NCBI GenBank assembly: GCA_905479015.1
Contig: CAJQKV010000025.1
Span: 45,498 to 109,497, forward strand
Source: an uncultured Cyclobacteriaceae bacterium
GTDB lineage: Bacteria > Bacteroidota > Bacteroidia > Cytophagales > Cyclobacteriaceae
Length of the DNA stretch: 64,000 bases
Direction: 5' to 3'
The notes under the pieces: generated by a model
Database searches by the model: none
Told to the model about the DNA's origin: nothing
The model's input: only the letters and a program-made list of their open reading frames with translations
Part shown: piece after piece, positions 15,051 through 23,426 of the stretch
How the letters are laid out: each line of letters begins with the position of its first letter
Numbering within the stretch: position 1 is the stretch's first letter
Program-made: the position numbers and the translations under genes

Positions 15051-17144
15051 ATGGCTGGTTTTTTTCATAAATCAATAGAGTACCTGAAGGGAATCGGTCC
15101 CGAAAAAGCCACTTTAATTAATAAAGAATTGGGCTACTTCAATTACGGCGATTTACTTCAGCATTACCCTTTTCGCTATGAAGATCGGACCACATTCCAC
15201 AAAATTTCTTCACTAACTGATGGGTTGGCCAGTGCACAAATAATAGGAAAAATAGCCCGTTTTGAAACGATCGGAGTCGGCCGGAAACAAAGATTGATCG
15301 GAAAGTTTCAAGACGAAACTGGAGAAATAGATCTTATTTGGTTTCAAGGCATCAAATGGGTCCAACAAAAAATTAAACCTGGGCTGATCTACGTCGTTTA
15401 TGGCAAGCCAACCCGATACGGTCAACGCTTTAACCTCTCGCACCCAGAAATAGAGCCCTCGGAAAACTCCAGACCCAATAAGCAATTTCTACATCCTGTC
15501 TATCACACTTCTGAGAAACTCAAAAGAAGGTTTTTAGATTCTAAAGCGCTCAGCAAAATAATGAAATTGCTGTTAGCAGAGGCAATTCCCCACATTCAGG
15601 ATAAACTGCCTCAAACCCTCAGAGAGGAATTTTCTTTAATTGACAAAAAAATTTCGCTCATTCATATTCATTTTCCAAAAGATCAAATTGCTCTCAAAAA
15701 AGCACAATATCGATTAAAATTTGAAGAGCTTTTTTTTATTCAATTACGCCTCATCACTCTCAAGCTGGCCCGCATAGATAAGTTTAAGGGAATCACTTTC
15801 AAAAACAGCGAACTCCTCAATGATTTTTATCATACCCACCTTCCATTCAGTCTAACCGCTGCTCAAAAAAAAGTGATCAAGGAGATCTATGCTGACTTTC
15901 GATCCGGTCATCAAATGAATCGATTGGTGCAAGGTGATGTGGGAAGTGGGAAAACCATTGTTGCCTTCATGTGTATGCTCATTGCTGTCGGCAATCATAC
16001 GCAATGTGCATTTATGGCTCCAACAGAAATTTTGGCCGAACAACATTATAATGGGCTCAAAGAATTTGCAGATCCTTTGGGCATTAAAATAGCCTGCCTC
16101 ACAGGTTCAAGTAAAAAAGCCGAACGGACATCCATTCAAGAAGCATTGGATTCTGGTGAACTAAAAATACTCATTGGGACCCATGCCTTGATAGAAGACA
16201 AAGTCAAATTTAAAAATTTAGGTTTGGCTGTCATTGATGAGCAACACCGCTTTGGCGTTGCGCAAAGAGCCAAGCTTTGGAATAAAAACAAAACTTATTA
16301 CCCACATATTTTAGTCATGACCGCTACGCCGATTCCAAGAACCTTGGCGATGACACTCTATGGAGATTTGGACATCTCCACCATAGACCAATTACCCGCC
16401 GGCAGAAAACCCATCATCACAAGGCACATGAGAGATGCCCAACGCATTCAACTTTTCAGCTTAATTGAAAAAGAAATTGAAAAAGGACGCCAGGTATATA
16501 TCGTATACCCCCTTATTGAAGAGTCTGCCACCATGGATTATAAAGACTTAATGGATGGCTATGAAAGCATCGCTCGCAGATTTCCTCAATTACATTTATC
16601 CATCTGTCATGGAAAAATGAAATCTGCAGATAAGGATTATGAAATGAAGCGATTTACCAAGGGCGAAACCCACATCATGATTGCCACAACGGTCATCGAG
16701 GTAGGCGTAAACGTACCCAATGCGAGCGTCATGGTCATTGAAAGTGCGGAGCGATTCGGTCTTTCTCAATTGCATCAACTCAGAGGACGCGTAGGACGCG
16801 GGAGTGAACAATCTTATTGCCTGCTGGTAACAGGAATGAAGCTGACCTCGGAGGCCAAAACAAGAATGCAAACCCTAGTAGAAAGCAACGATGGTTTTAG
16901 AATTGCTGAAACCGACTTAAAACTTCGAGGGCCCGGAGATCTGATGGGTACCCAACAAAGTGGGGCTTTGGATTTGATCATTTCCGACCTAGCTACCGAT
17001 GGGGACATCCTAAACTTGGCTAGAAATGCGGCCGTAGACTTACTCAAAATAGACCCCTTGTTACGTGCCCCAGAAAATCATATCCTAAAAAATCACATCG
17101 CTTCATTTAATAAAAGTGCAGTCAATTGGAGTAAGATCAGCTAA
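15051..17144 (+). CDS. recG: ATP-dependent DNA helicase RecG
   Basis: RecG remodels stalled forks and branched DNA. The 697-residue protein has the N-terminal wedge/OB domain (about residues 50-150, including GKIARFETIG and GKFQDETGEIDLIWF). Walker A GDVGSGKT is at about 293-300, and the DEQH box (VIDEQHRFGVAQR) near 395. Motif III TATPIPRTLAMTLYGDLD, the C-terminal helicase domain with TTVIEVGVNVPNA and the GRVGRG arginine motif, and the RecG-specific FRIAETDLKLRGPGDLMGTQQSG all follow. The length is normal. It follows gldD by 48 bases and may be the last gene of the mutY operon. Confidence 0.97.
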   Translation: MAGFFHKSIEYLKGIGPEKATLINKELGYFNYGDLLQHYPFRYEDRTTFHKISSLTDGLASAQIIGKIARFETIGVGRKQRLIGKFQDETGEIDLIWFQGIKWVQQKIKPGLIYVVYGKPTRYGQRFNLSHPEIEPSENSRPNKQFLHPVYHTSEKLKRRFLDSKALSKIMKLLLAEAIPHIQDKLPQTLREEFSLIDKKISLIHIHFPKDQIALKKAQYRLKFEELFFIQLRLITLKLARIDKFKGITFKNSELLNDFYHTHLPFSLTAAQKKVIKEIYADFRSGHQMNRLVQGDVGSGKTIVAFMCMLIAVGNHTQCAFMAPTEILAEQHYNGLKEFADPLGIKIACLTGSSKKAERTSIQEALDSGELKILIGTHALIEDKVKFKNLGLAVIDEQHRFGVAQRAKLWNKNKTYYPHILVMTATPIPRTLAMTLYGDLDISTIDQLPAGRKPIITRHMRDAQRIQLFSLIEKEIEKGRQVYIVYPLIEESATMDYKDLMDGYESIARRFPQLHLSICHGKMKSADKDYEMKRFTKGETHIMIATTVIEVGVNVPNASVMVIESAERFGLSQLHQLRGRVGRGSEQSYCLLVTGMKLTSEAKTRMQTLVESNDGFRIAETDLKLRGPGDLMGTQQSGALDLIISDLATDGDILNLARNAAVDLLKIDPLLRAPENHILKNHIASFNKSAVNWSKIS

Positions 17145-17225
17145 CTTTCAGCCCTACTGAGGCCTCCTCTGATACAACCCGTTCAGCGTTTGCCTTGATG
17201 GATGAGTCATTTAACGATTAATCAA

Positions 17226-18401
17226 ATGAAACCTATATTTATCCTGTTACTTTCCTTACTTGCTGCTCTTTCTTCATATGGACAAAAACCAAGGGCAAGA
17301 GACCTTGGCGTTCCTTTTGATGGGGTTCCCGGCCAAAATAATTCCATAACAGATGTTCGGGGTGTTGAAGTAGGGTACAGCACAATCATTTCTGGTACAG
17401 GTACAAATATCCTTGGAACAGGTCCGGTAAGAACTGGAGTAACGGCCATTTTCCCCAGAGGTAAAGCCCAAAAATTCAGTCCTGTATATGCCAATTGGTA
17501 CAGCCTCAATGGAAACGGAGAGATGACTGGCACTACTTGGGTAACTGAATCAGGCTTTTTGGAAACCCCCATAATGATTACCAACACCAATAGTGTTGGG
17601 GTAGTAAGAGACGCGGTATTAAAATGGTACGTGGAAACCGATTGGTACGACGCAGAGGACTGGTGGTACACCTATCCTGTCGTGGCCGAAACTTACGATG
17701 GTTTTCTTAACGACATTTATGGCTTTCATGTCAAAGAAGCTCATGTTTTGGCGGCCATTAATAATGCTTCTGGAGGTAAAATTGAAGAGGGGAACGTCGG
17801 CGGCGGTACAGGAATGAGATGTTTGGGTTTCAAAGGAGGCACAGGAACTGCATCCAGAAAGATCTCCCTAGCTGGGGACAATTATACGCTTGGTGTCTTA
17901 GTTCAATCAAATTTTGGGACCAAAAAAAACTTAACCATTGCTGGAGTCCCTGTGGGCAGGGCTTTGAAGGATACCCTAAATTCTGAGTTTTACGGGGCTC
18001 CACAATCAAGACAAAAAGAAGGGGATGGATCTATTATTGTCATTGTCGCAACGGATGCCCCTTTGCTTCCTCATCAACTCAAAAGAATTGCTCAGCGCGT
18101 CCCATTAGGCATTGGTATTGTGGGGGGCCGTGGGAGCAATGGCTCAGGCGATATTTTTCTTTCCTTCTCTACTGCAAATCCTGAGGCCTTTGAACGCGAA
18201 AAAACCACTCAAGTAAGTACCCTGGCCAATGATCAAATGACCCCTTTTTTTGAAGCAACGGTCCAAGCAGTTGAAGAGGCCATCATTAACGCCATGGTCG
18301 CCGCTGAAACCCTATCAGGAATCAATGGTAACAAAGTGTATGCCTTACCTCACGACTTGCTAATTGAAGTACTTAAAGATTACAACAGATTAGCAAAATA
18401 A
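17226..18401 (+). CDS. Peptidase S58 (DmpA/BapA-type) N-terminal nucleophile aminopeptidase, exported
   Basis: A secreted hydrolase of the DmpA family, whose members are L-aminopeptidase/D-amidases or beta-peptidyl aminopeptidases. The signal peptide MKPIFILLLSLLAALSSYGQ is followed by a family-typical start, RARDLGVPFDGVPGQNNSITDVRGVEVG. The conserved GGRGSNGSGDIF holds the self-cleavage site between Gly306 and Ser307, which then becomes the nucleophile of the beta chain. Another ATG lies at 17202, eight codons upstream; I prefer 17226 for the cleaner signal peptide. The stop is immediately followed by the frame of the VanX-type dipeptidase, suggesting an operon dealing with D-amino-acid or beta-linked peptides. 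Confidence 0.87.
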   Translation: MKPIFILLLSLLAALSSYGQKPRARDLGVPFDGVPGQNNSITDVRGVEVGYSTIISGTGTNILGTGPVRTGVTAIFPRGKAQKFSPVYANWYSLNGNGEMTGTTWVTESGFLETPIMITNTNSVGVVRDAVLKWYVETDWYDAEDWWYTYPVVAETYDGFLNDIYGFHVKEAHVLAAINNASGGKIEEGNVGGGTGMRCLGFKGGTGTASRKISLAGDNYTLGVLVQSNFGTKKNLTIAGVPVGRALKDTLNSEFYGAPQSRQKEGDGSIIVIVATDAPLLPHQLKRIAQRVPLGIGIVGGRGSNGSGDIFLSFSTANPEAFEREKTTQVSTLANDQMTPFFEATVQAVEEAIINAMVAAETLSGINGNKVYALPHDLLIEVLKDYNRLAK

Positions 18402-18536
18402 ATGGCTATAATGCGCATCTCTTCTTTTACTCTACTGATGGCTTGGTCAACGCTCTTAAATCTGAAGATCCATTTTAGGTTTTTGGAGATCTTTATGCTT
18501 ACTCGCCTTTTTTTGGTAAATACTGCAACAGATATT

Positions 18537-19244
18537 ATGAACCCCTTTAAGCGTTTAGCTCCTTTATGGAAGATCCTTTTTCTCTCTTCCATTTTTTACT
18601 GCTCGATTCTTTGTTCTTCAGGATATGCACAAAATAAGCTTCCTGATGGGTTTATTCGTCTTTCCGAAATCATTCCTGATGTTCATGTTGACCTGAGATA
18701 CTACTCGAAAGATAACTTTTTAGGACGGCCTGTAGAGGGCTACCTCTCGCCGGTTTGTATTCTTTCGTTGCCAGCGGCAAAAGCTTTGAGCAAAGTCCAG
18801 TTGGATTTAAAAAAAGAAGGCTTAAAATTAAAAATTTTTGATGCTTATCGCCCGCAACGGGCGGTAGATGACTTTGTCCAATGGGCCAAAAGTTTAAATG
18901 ATACCACCATGAAAAAAACTTACTACCCTAAGGTCTCCAAGGCCCTATTATTTGAGCAGGGTTACATCGCCTCCAGGTCGGGACATACCAGGGGCAGCAC
19001 GGTAGACCTTACCCTCATTGATTCAACTGGTAAGAACCTCGATATGGGTACCCCATGGGATTTTTTCAGTCCAAAATCTTGGCCCTCTAGTCAAGCGGTC
19101 CCTGAACAGGCACAGCGCAATAGGGCCTTTCTTCGACAAGTCATGCAACGACATGGATTCATTCCTTTTGAGGCGGAATGGTGGCATTTTACCTTAGAAT
19201 ATGAACCCTTCCCAAACACCTATTTTGATTTTCCCATTCAATAA
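18537..19244 (+). CDS. D-alanyl-D-alanine dipeptidase (VanX/DdpX-type, M15D), exported
   Basis: A zinc dipeptidase of 235 residues from ATG 18537. Residues 1-31 form a signal peptide (KILFLSSIFYCSILCSSGYAQ). Zinc and catalytic residues are visible: His150 and Asp157 in SGHTRGSTVDLTL, and Glu214 and His217 in EAEWWHF. The early segment VDLRYYSKDNFLGRPVEGY and the FDAYRPQRAV arginine motif are diagnostic. The enzyme cleaves D-Ala-D-Ala, here probably for peptidoglycan dipeptide scavenging rather than vancomycin resistance, as no VanR/S/H/A genes are near. The frame is open upstream to 18402, one base past the DmpA stop, but the added 45 residues look non-functional. Confidence 0.88.
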   Translation: MNPFKRLAPLWKILFLSSIFYCSILCSSGYAQNKLPDGFIRLSEIIPDVHVDLRYYSKDNFLGRPVEGYLSPVCILSLPAAKALSKVQLDLKKEGLKLKIFDAYRPQRAVDDFVQWAKSLNDTTMKKTYYPKVSKALLFEQGYIASRSGHTRGSTVDLTLIDSTGKNLDMGTPWDFFSPKSWPSSQAVPEQAQRNRAFLRQVMQRHGFIPFEAEWWHFTLEYEPFPNTYFDFPIQ

Positions 19245-19287
19245 ATTCACCCTCTATGGACTCCAAAATTCAACTTCATTTTAGATC

Positions 19288-19464
19288 ATGAAAGACCCAA
19301 CCTCCTCCGCCCAAAAGGAATGTCCTGCGTGCGCCATGAAAATCCCCGCCAATGCCAAGGCCTGTCCCATCTGTCAATATGAATTTCCGGAAGGTCATTC
19401 AGCCATCATCATCGCTACTGCGATTTTGCTTTTGCTGGTTTTTTTATATTACGTTGCTTTTTAA
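19288..19464 (+). CDS. Small zinc-ribbon protein with C-terminal membrane anchor
   Basis: A 58-residue ORF. Two CxxC pairs (Cys12, Cys15, Cys26, Cys29; CPAC and CPIC ten residues apart) form a zinc ribbon, followed by one transmembrane helix at about 38-56 (SAIIIATAILLLLVFLYYVAF). The order predicts a cytoplasmic ribbon tethered to the inner membrane. Proteins of this layout occur widely in bacteria without a defined function. It starts 43 bases after the VanX-type gene and is probably co-transcribed with it. Confidence 0.8.
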   Translation: MKDPTSSAQKECPACAMKIPANAKACPICQYEFPEGHSAIIIATAILLLLVFLYYVAF

Positions 19465-19704
19465 ACATTCTCCGATCACTTCCGCTCATAAAATTATTTT
19501 GCATGGGTCCTGCTTTTATCCCTAAAACGAAGGCTAATAAAGGTTCCTTTGTCGATCATAATCATAAAAACTTTCGGAATGTCGATCATACATCCCCACT
19601 AAAACCCTTTAAAAGAGTCCCTTCGTCTCTAATCCTCTTTCTGCTTTGACCTCCCTGGTTTTTTTCTTAGCTTTAGTCTAGCTTATCAAACGCCCCCTTG
19701 AATT

Positions 19705-20985
19705 ATGCGCTCTCGAAGAAATTTTATCAAAAAAAGTCTCCTCGGCGGATTCTCTGCTCCCCTCCTGCAATACGGAAGCCATTCCGCCTCGTCAGGTCTA
19801 CAGACCCTTTCACAAAAAACCTCCTCTGATACAGACTATTGGGCTGCGGTACGCAAACATTTTATCCTTAAAGAGGATCAGGTATATTTCAATAATGGGA
19901 CCATTGGCCCGACGCCTGCTTATGTGATCAATAAGATGACCGATCATTTAATGCATTATAATACGCATGCTGCTGAAACCGATTATAAAGAAGGTTCTGG
20001 TCCAGAATTACTCACAGGCTACTTTGCGTATCAAGCACTCCGCGAAAAAATTGGAGAAATCATTCATGCAGATTACAAGAATGTTGCTTTGATACAAAAT
20101 GCCACCTTTGGTATGAATTATGTCGCCAACGGTTTAAAATTAAAAGCTGGAGATGAAATCATCAATACAAACCAAGAACACGGCGGGGGATACGGAGCAT
20201 GGAAATCGTTAGCTAAAAGGCATGGTTTAATTTATAAGCAAGCCACCATGCCGCTCCCAGCAAATGATTCAAAAGAAATTTTTGATGCGGTGTTTAAATT
20301 AGTGAATCGAAAAACGAAAGTCATCGCCATTCCGCACATGGTCTCCGTTTACGGAACCATAATGCCCGTTAAAGAGATTTGTGCCGAAGCCCGTAAACTT
20401 GGCATATTTACTGTTTTAGATGGTGCGCAATGTGTGGGACAAATAAAGGTAGATGTGCAAGACATTGGCTGTGATGCCTATTACTCCAGTCTACACAAAT
20501 GGCTCCTGGCTCCCCCTGGTAATGGTATCTTGTACATCAATCCCGATCGGATAGCAGACGTCTGGACAACCATCGCCAGCTATAACTGGGAGAATCAAGA
20601 AGATCACGGTTTCAGACTCATGCAAAACGGTACGGGTAACCCTGCCTTGATGGCTGGATTTGACGCCTCGATAGATTTTTTTAATGCCATTGGTGAAGAC
20701 CGATGGATTGGCAGAATCAAGACCTTAGGTGATTATCTGCGTGCCCAGTTACAAACCCTCGATAAAATCACCATCCACTCTTCTGTCAATCCGACCATGT
20801 GTGCAGGGCTGACCACCTATGCTTTGGCGGGTTGGACAGGGCCTGAATTACAAAAAGCCATGTGGACCCAAGAACGCTTACAGCCCCGGTCTGTCGGCAC
20901 TGAATTGTTACGGCATTCCGTTCATATCTATAACAATGAAAGCGAAATTGATCGTGCCATTGATGTCATGAAAGGCCTCAGTTAA
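19705..20985 (+). CDS. Class V aminotransferase-fold enzyme with Tat signal
   Basis: A 426-residue PLP enzyme of the class V aminotransferase/cysteine desulfurase superfamily. The cofactor lysine is Lys265 in YYSSLHKWLLAPPGNG, and Asp239 (TVLDGAQCVGQ) contacts the pyridine nitrogen. The N-terminus RSRRNFIKKSLLGGF has the twin-arginine pattern, so the enzyme is exported folded with its cofactor, as for isopenicillin-N-epimerase-like members. The EHGGGYGAW segment lies in the active-site region. The exact reaction is unknown; related proteins are annotated as epimerases or desulfurases without proof. The 240 bases before it hold only a repeated 11-mer. Confidence 0.83.
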   Translation: MRSRRNFIKKSLLGGFSAPLLQYGSHSASSGLQTLSQKTSSDTDYWAAVRKHFILKEDQVYFNNGTIGPTPAYVINKMTDHLMHYNTHAAETDYKEGSGPELLTGYFAYQALREKIGEIIHADYKNVALIQNATFGMNYVANGLKLKAGDEIINTNQEHGGGYGAWKSLAKRHGLIYKQATMPLPANDSKEIFDAVFKLVNRKTKVIAIPHMVSVYGTIMPVKEICAEARKLGIFTVLDGAQCVGQIKVDVQDIGCDAYYSSLHKWLLAPPGNGILYINPDRIADVWTTIASYNWENQEDHGFRLMQNGTGNPALMAGFDASIDFFNAIGEDRWIGRIKTLGDYLRAQLQTLDKITIHSSVNPTMCAGLTTYALAGWTGPELQKAMWTQERLQPRSVGTELLRHSVHIYNNESEIDRAIDVMKGLS

Positions 20986-20992
20986 TTTGCAA

Positions 20993-21853
20993 TTAGGCTT
21001 CTTCGGGATAATCTGTGGGTAATCCTAAATATTCATATTCATCTATTTCCTTACGGAACGCCTCGAGTTTTAATCTGATTCTGTTATATGCGGGGGCCCC
21101 TAAGGGTAAGTGTACGGGAGGATGTTCTAATTGCGTCAGCGCATACATGGCCTGAACCGCCTTTAAAGGATCCCCTATTTGGTTTCCACTTACCTTCTCA
21201 ATGGCCTTAGCGTTTTTTTCCGCAGTTTCCGTGTAATCGGCTAGGGTATTAGGTGCATAGGTGGCAGAGGTGCCTGCCCAGTCTGTCCTAAAAGGCCCAG
21301 GTTCCACATTCGTGACATAAATGCCTAAGGGCTCAACTTCTTGGGCCAAGGCCTCCCCAATTCCCTCTAACGCAAATTTTGATCCATTATAAATCCCGAT
21401 TCCAGGAAATCCATTGAGTCCCGCAATAGAAGTAATGTTCAAAATGTGTCCTGTTTTTCTGGCTCGCATGAAAGGCAATACCGCTTTGATCATTGAAATG
21501 GCTCCAAACACATTTACAGAAAATTGTCTTTTGATTTCTTCATCATTGATTTCCTCAATGGCACCAATGGATCCATATCCCGCATTGTTAACCAATACGT
21601 CCACCTGACCGTCAAAGGATTCTTTAATCAACCTTCGGGTTCGGTTTTCAGCCTCGGCTTCCGTAACGTCCAATACCCATCCTTTAATTTTTCCTTTGGA
21701 TAAGGCCTCAAGTGCCGCTACCTCCGTTTCGTTACGAACCGTGGCAATCACTACATGCCCCTTATCGGCCACCAACTTGGCCAATTCACGTCCAAATCCT
21801 TTGGAACACCCTGTAATCAACCAAACTTTTGCTTTCATAAATTCTTTTTTCAT
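20993..21853 (-). CDS. Short-chain dehydrogenase/reductase (classical SDR)
   Basis: A 286-residue NAD(P)-dependent oxidoreductase. The nucleotide-binding TGCSKGFG is near residues 14-21, NNAG follows in VDVLVNNAGYGSIGAIEE, and the catalytic Ser and YxxxK appear as ITSIAGLNGFPG...YNGSK. The C-terminal extension and ADKGHVVIATVR are typical of the large group annotated as oxidoreductase or SDR of unknown substrate. ATG codons at 21853 and 21838 are both possible; the second begins MKAKVWLITG, closer to the usual SDR start. It converges on the aminotransferase gene with 7 bases between the stops. Confidence 0.88.
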   Translation of the reverse strand: MKKEFMKAKVWLITGCSKGFGRELAKLVADKGHVVIATVRNETEVAALEALSKGKIKGWVLDVTEAEAENRTRRLIKESFDGQVDVLVNNAGYGSIGAIEEINDEEIKRQFSVNVFGAISMIKAVLPFMRARKTGHILNITSIAGLNGFPGIGIYNGSKFALEGIGEALAQEVEPLGIYVTNVEPGPFRTDWAGTSATYAPNTLADYTETAEKNAKAIEKVSGNQIGDPLKAVQAMYALTQLEHPPVHLPLGAPAYNRIRLKLEAFRKEIDEYEYLGLPTDYPEEA

Positions 21854-21900
21854 TATTGACCTACTTTTTCATTTAACGGAGCTCTTTTTTAACGATGCCC

Positions 21901-22593
21901 CTATTCCTTTGTCGGCTTACTAAACCTTTTATCTTGAACCGGATCCCCCAAAGTAATTTTATTAAAAACATATTCGGCAACCATCGTCTTAGTTTGCAAT
22001 TTTATATGGGTTGGAAAAGAAACCCCTTGAAAACCCCCATATTTTACGACTTCACGGACAACGACCAGAGGCTCGCCTCTCTTTTTTGTAAAAATAGTTT
22101 TAGTTAACAAAAATGTTTGTTTTGAGATGAAATATTCAATCAATGCATGGGCCTGATCTTCAACTATCCAATAGTGAGGGGCCTGATCTAAGAAAACAAT
22201 GCCCTTATTTTCTAGGTCCGCCACACGCTTGAGCGGTGATCCAAAGGTAAATATCGCTTGATTGATCAGGGTCTCTTCAGCAGATAACTGGGCTACTGAT
22301 GATTTTGTCCATTTGGCGATCGTCCATGACTCAACACCATTCCAAGCCTCAATAAACCTTGACCTTTGATTGATCATTAAATATTTATTTGGCTTTTTAA
22401 AATAAAAAGTAGCCGGATAAGACCCGTGTAGACTCAGCCAATTTCCTTTTGCCGATAGGCTCTTAATCCCCTCCCAAAGCTCTTGTTGATGGGCCTCATG
22501 ATGCCGATCCAAAATATAGCTCAATGAATCTTGTGCCCGCGTATGGGTAAGGCCTAGCAAAAGAACCAGTGACATGATGAATCGTTGCTTCAT
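21901..22593 (-). CDS. Periplasmic LolA-like lipoprotein-binding-fold protein
   Basis: About 230 residues with signal peptide MKQRFIMSLVLLLGLTHTRAQ. The body (HGSYPATFYFKKPNKYLMIN, EAWNGVESWTI, YFISKQTFLLTKTIFTK, GVSFPTHIKLQTKTMVAEYVFNKI) has the strand pattern and closing motif of LolA/outer-membrane lipoprotein-sorting-fold proteins common in Bacteroidota. The function is not established. The frame extends to ATG 22623, which overlaps the upstream lipoprotein stop as ATGA and suggests coupling; 22593 gives the better signal peptide. It forms a pair with the LolA-like lipoprotein gene at 22620. Confidence 0.65.
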   Translation of the reverse strand: MKQRFIMSLVLLLGLTHTRAQDSLSYILDRHHEAHQQELWEGIKSLSAKGNWLSLHGSYPATFYFKKPNKYLMINQRSRFIEAWNGVESWTIAKWTKSSVAQLSAEETLINQAIFTFGSPLKRVADLENKGIVFLDQAPHYWIVEDQAHALIEYFISKQTFLLTKTIFTKKRGEPLVVVREVVKYGGFQGVSFPTHIKLQTKTMVAEYVFNKITLGDPVQDKRFSKPTKE

Positions 22594-22619
22594 TAACGTA
22601 AAAATAAAACTTAGACCTA

Positions 22620-23399
22620 TCACAAAGAAATAAATGTTTGCGGAGGTACGGTCGTTAATACAGCCACCTCCGTGAGATTTCTTGATCCTCGCCCTTGTGC
22701 AAGCAAAATTTGTCCAAACTGCTCATAGTCATCCCATGGTGATACGAATTGGGGTAAAGAATCTGTAAAATGAGTGAAGTAAGACCACTGTTTAATCAGA
22801 TCTTGATCTTTAGAAACCCATACCCAATAAGCATTATCTGGGCTAACCCCTACATTTTCAAAGGTCAATTTAAGTACGTCGCTTAGCTCCCCGGATTGAG
22901 TCGTATCCTCCTTTACATACGTAAGTGTCACGCCGGTATCCTTGAGTTTAAAGGGCATCACCAGCCAATAAGAATCATTAATCCATATCCTTTCGCCCTT
23001 CGCTAAATAAAAAGACACGCTGTCTGGATCCGTAAGTTCGATTCCTTGCTGAAAAACCTTCCCTGTTAATTGATTCAGATCTAACAAAATAACTTGATCC
23101 CCTTGTTCAATTTCTATACGAACCCTTGCTGATTCTTTGTCCCATAACAAAGTCCGTCTACCAAAAAATTTCCATTTTATATATCGCGTCTTGTTCCAAG
23201 CCTCTCGACCTCCCATCGCTGACATGATTCTGTCTGCCAAGACAATGGCCAAAGGATCCGATCCCTCCAAATCAAAACCCGGCAATGGGTAATTTAAATC
23301 CCCCAACTCCAAATCCTCGGCAATGGCTCCCTTCTTTTGGCTACACTGTGCTAAAAAAAGAAGGAAAATCATCCAAAAAATGGATTTAATGAATTTCAT
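22620..23399 (-). CDS. LolA-like lipoprotein, function unknown
   Basis: A 259-residue lipoprotein with leader MKFIKSIFWMIFLLFLAQC (lipid Cys19). The mature part begins acidic, then AIVLADRIMSAMGGREAWNKTRYIKWKFFGRR, the pattern seen in Bacteroidota proteins that bind outer-membrane lipoproteins or lipids with a LolA-like half-barrel. Strand-rich segments run to the end. It lies between the M1 peptidase (27 bases upstream) and a second LolA-like gene overlapping its stop, so the three probably form one transcript. No substrate can be assigned. Confidence 0.65.
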   Translation of the reverse strand: MKFIKSIFWMIFLLFLAQCSQKKGAIAEDLELGDLNYPLPGFDLEGSDPLAIVLADRIMSAMGGREAWNKTRYIKWKFFGRRTLLWDKESARVRIEIEQGDQVILLDLNQLTGKVFQQGIELTDPDSVSFYLAKGERIWINDSYWLVMPFKLKDTGVTLTYVKEDTTQSGELSDVLKLTFENVGVSPDNAYWVWVSKDQDLIKQWSYFTHFTDSLPQFVSPWDDYEQFGQILLAQGRGSRNLTEVAVLTTVPPQTFISL

Positions 23400-23426
23400 A
23401 TTAATCTACTATTTATAAGGCTTTCA

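Noticed and set aside
18402..18536. N-terminal extension of the VanX-type protein to 18402
   Set aside because: The signal peptide starts cleanly at 18537; the extra 45 codons would bury it.
17226..19244. Vancomycin-resistance cluster
   Set aside because: Only the VanX-type dipeptidase is present; no VanA/H ligase or dehydrogenase or two-component genes.
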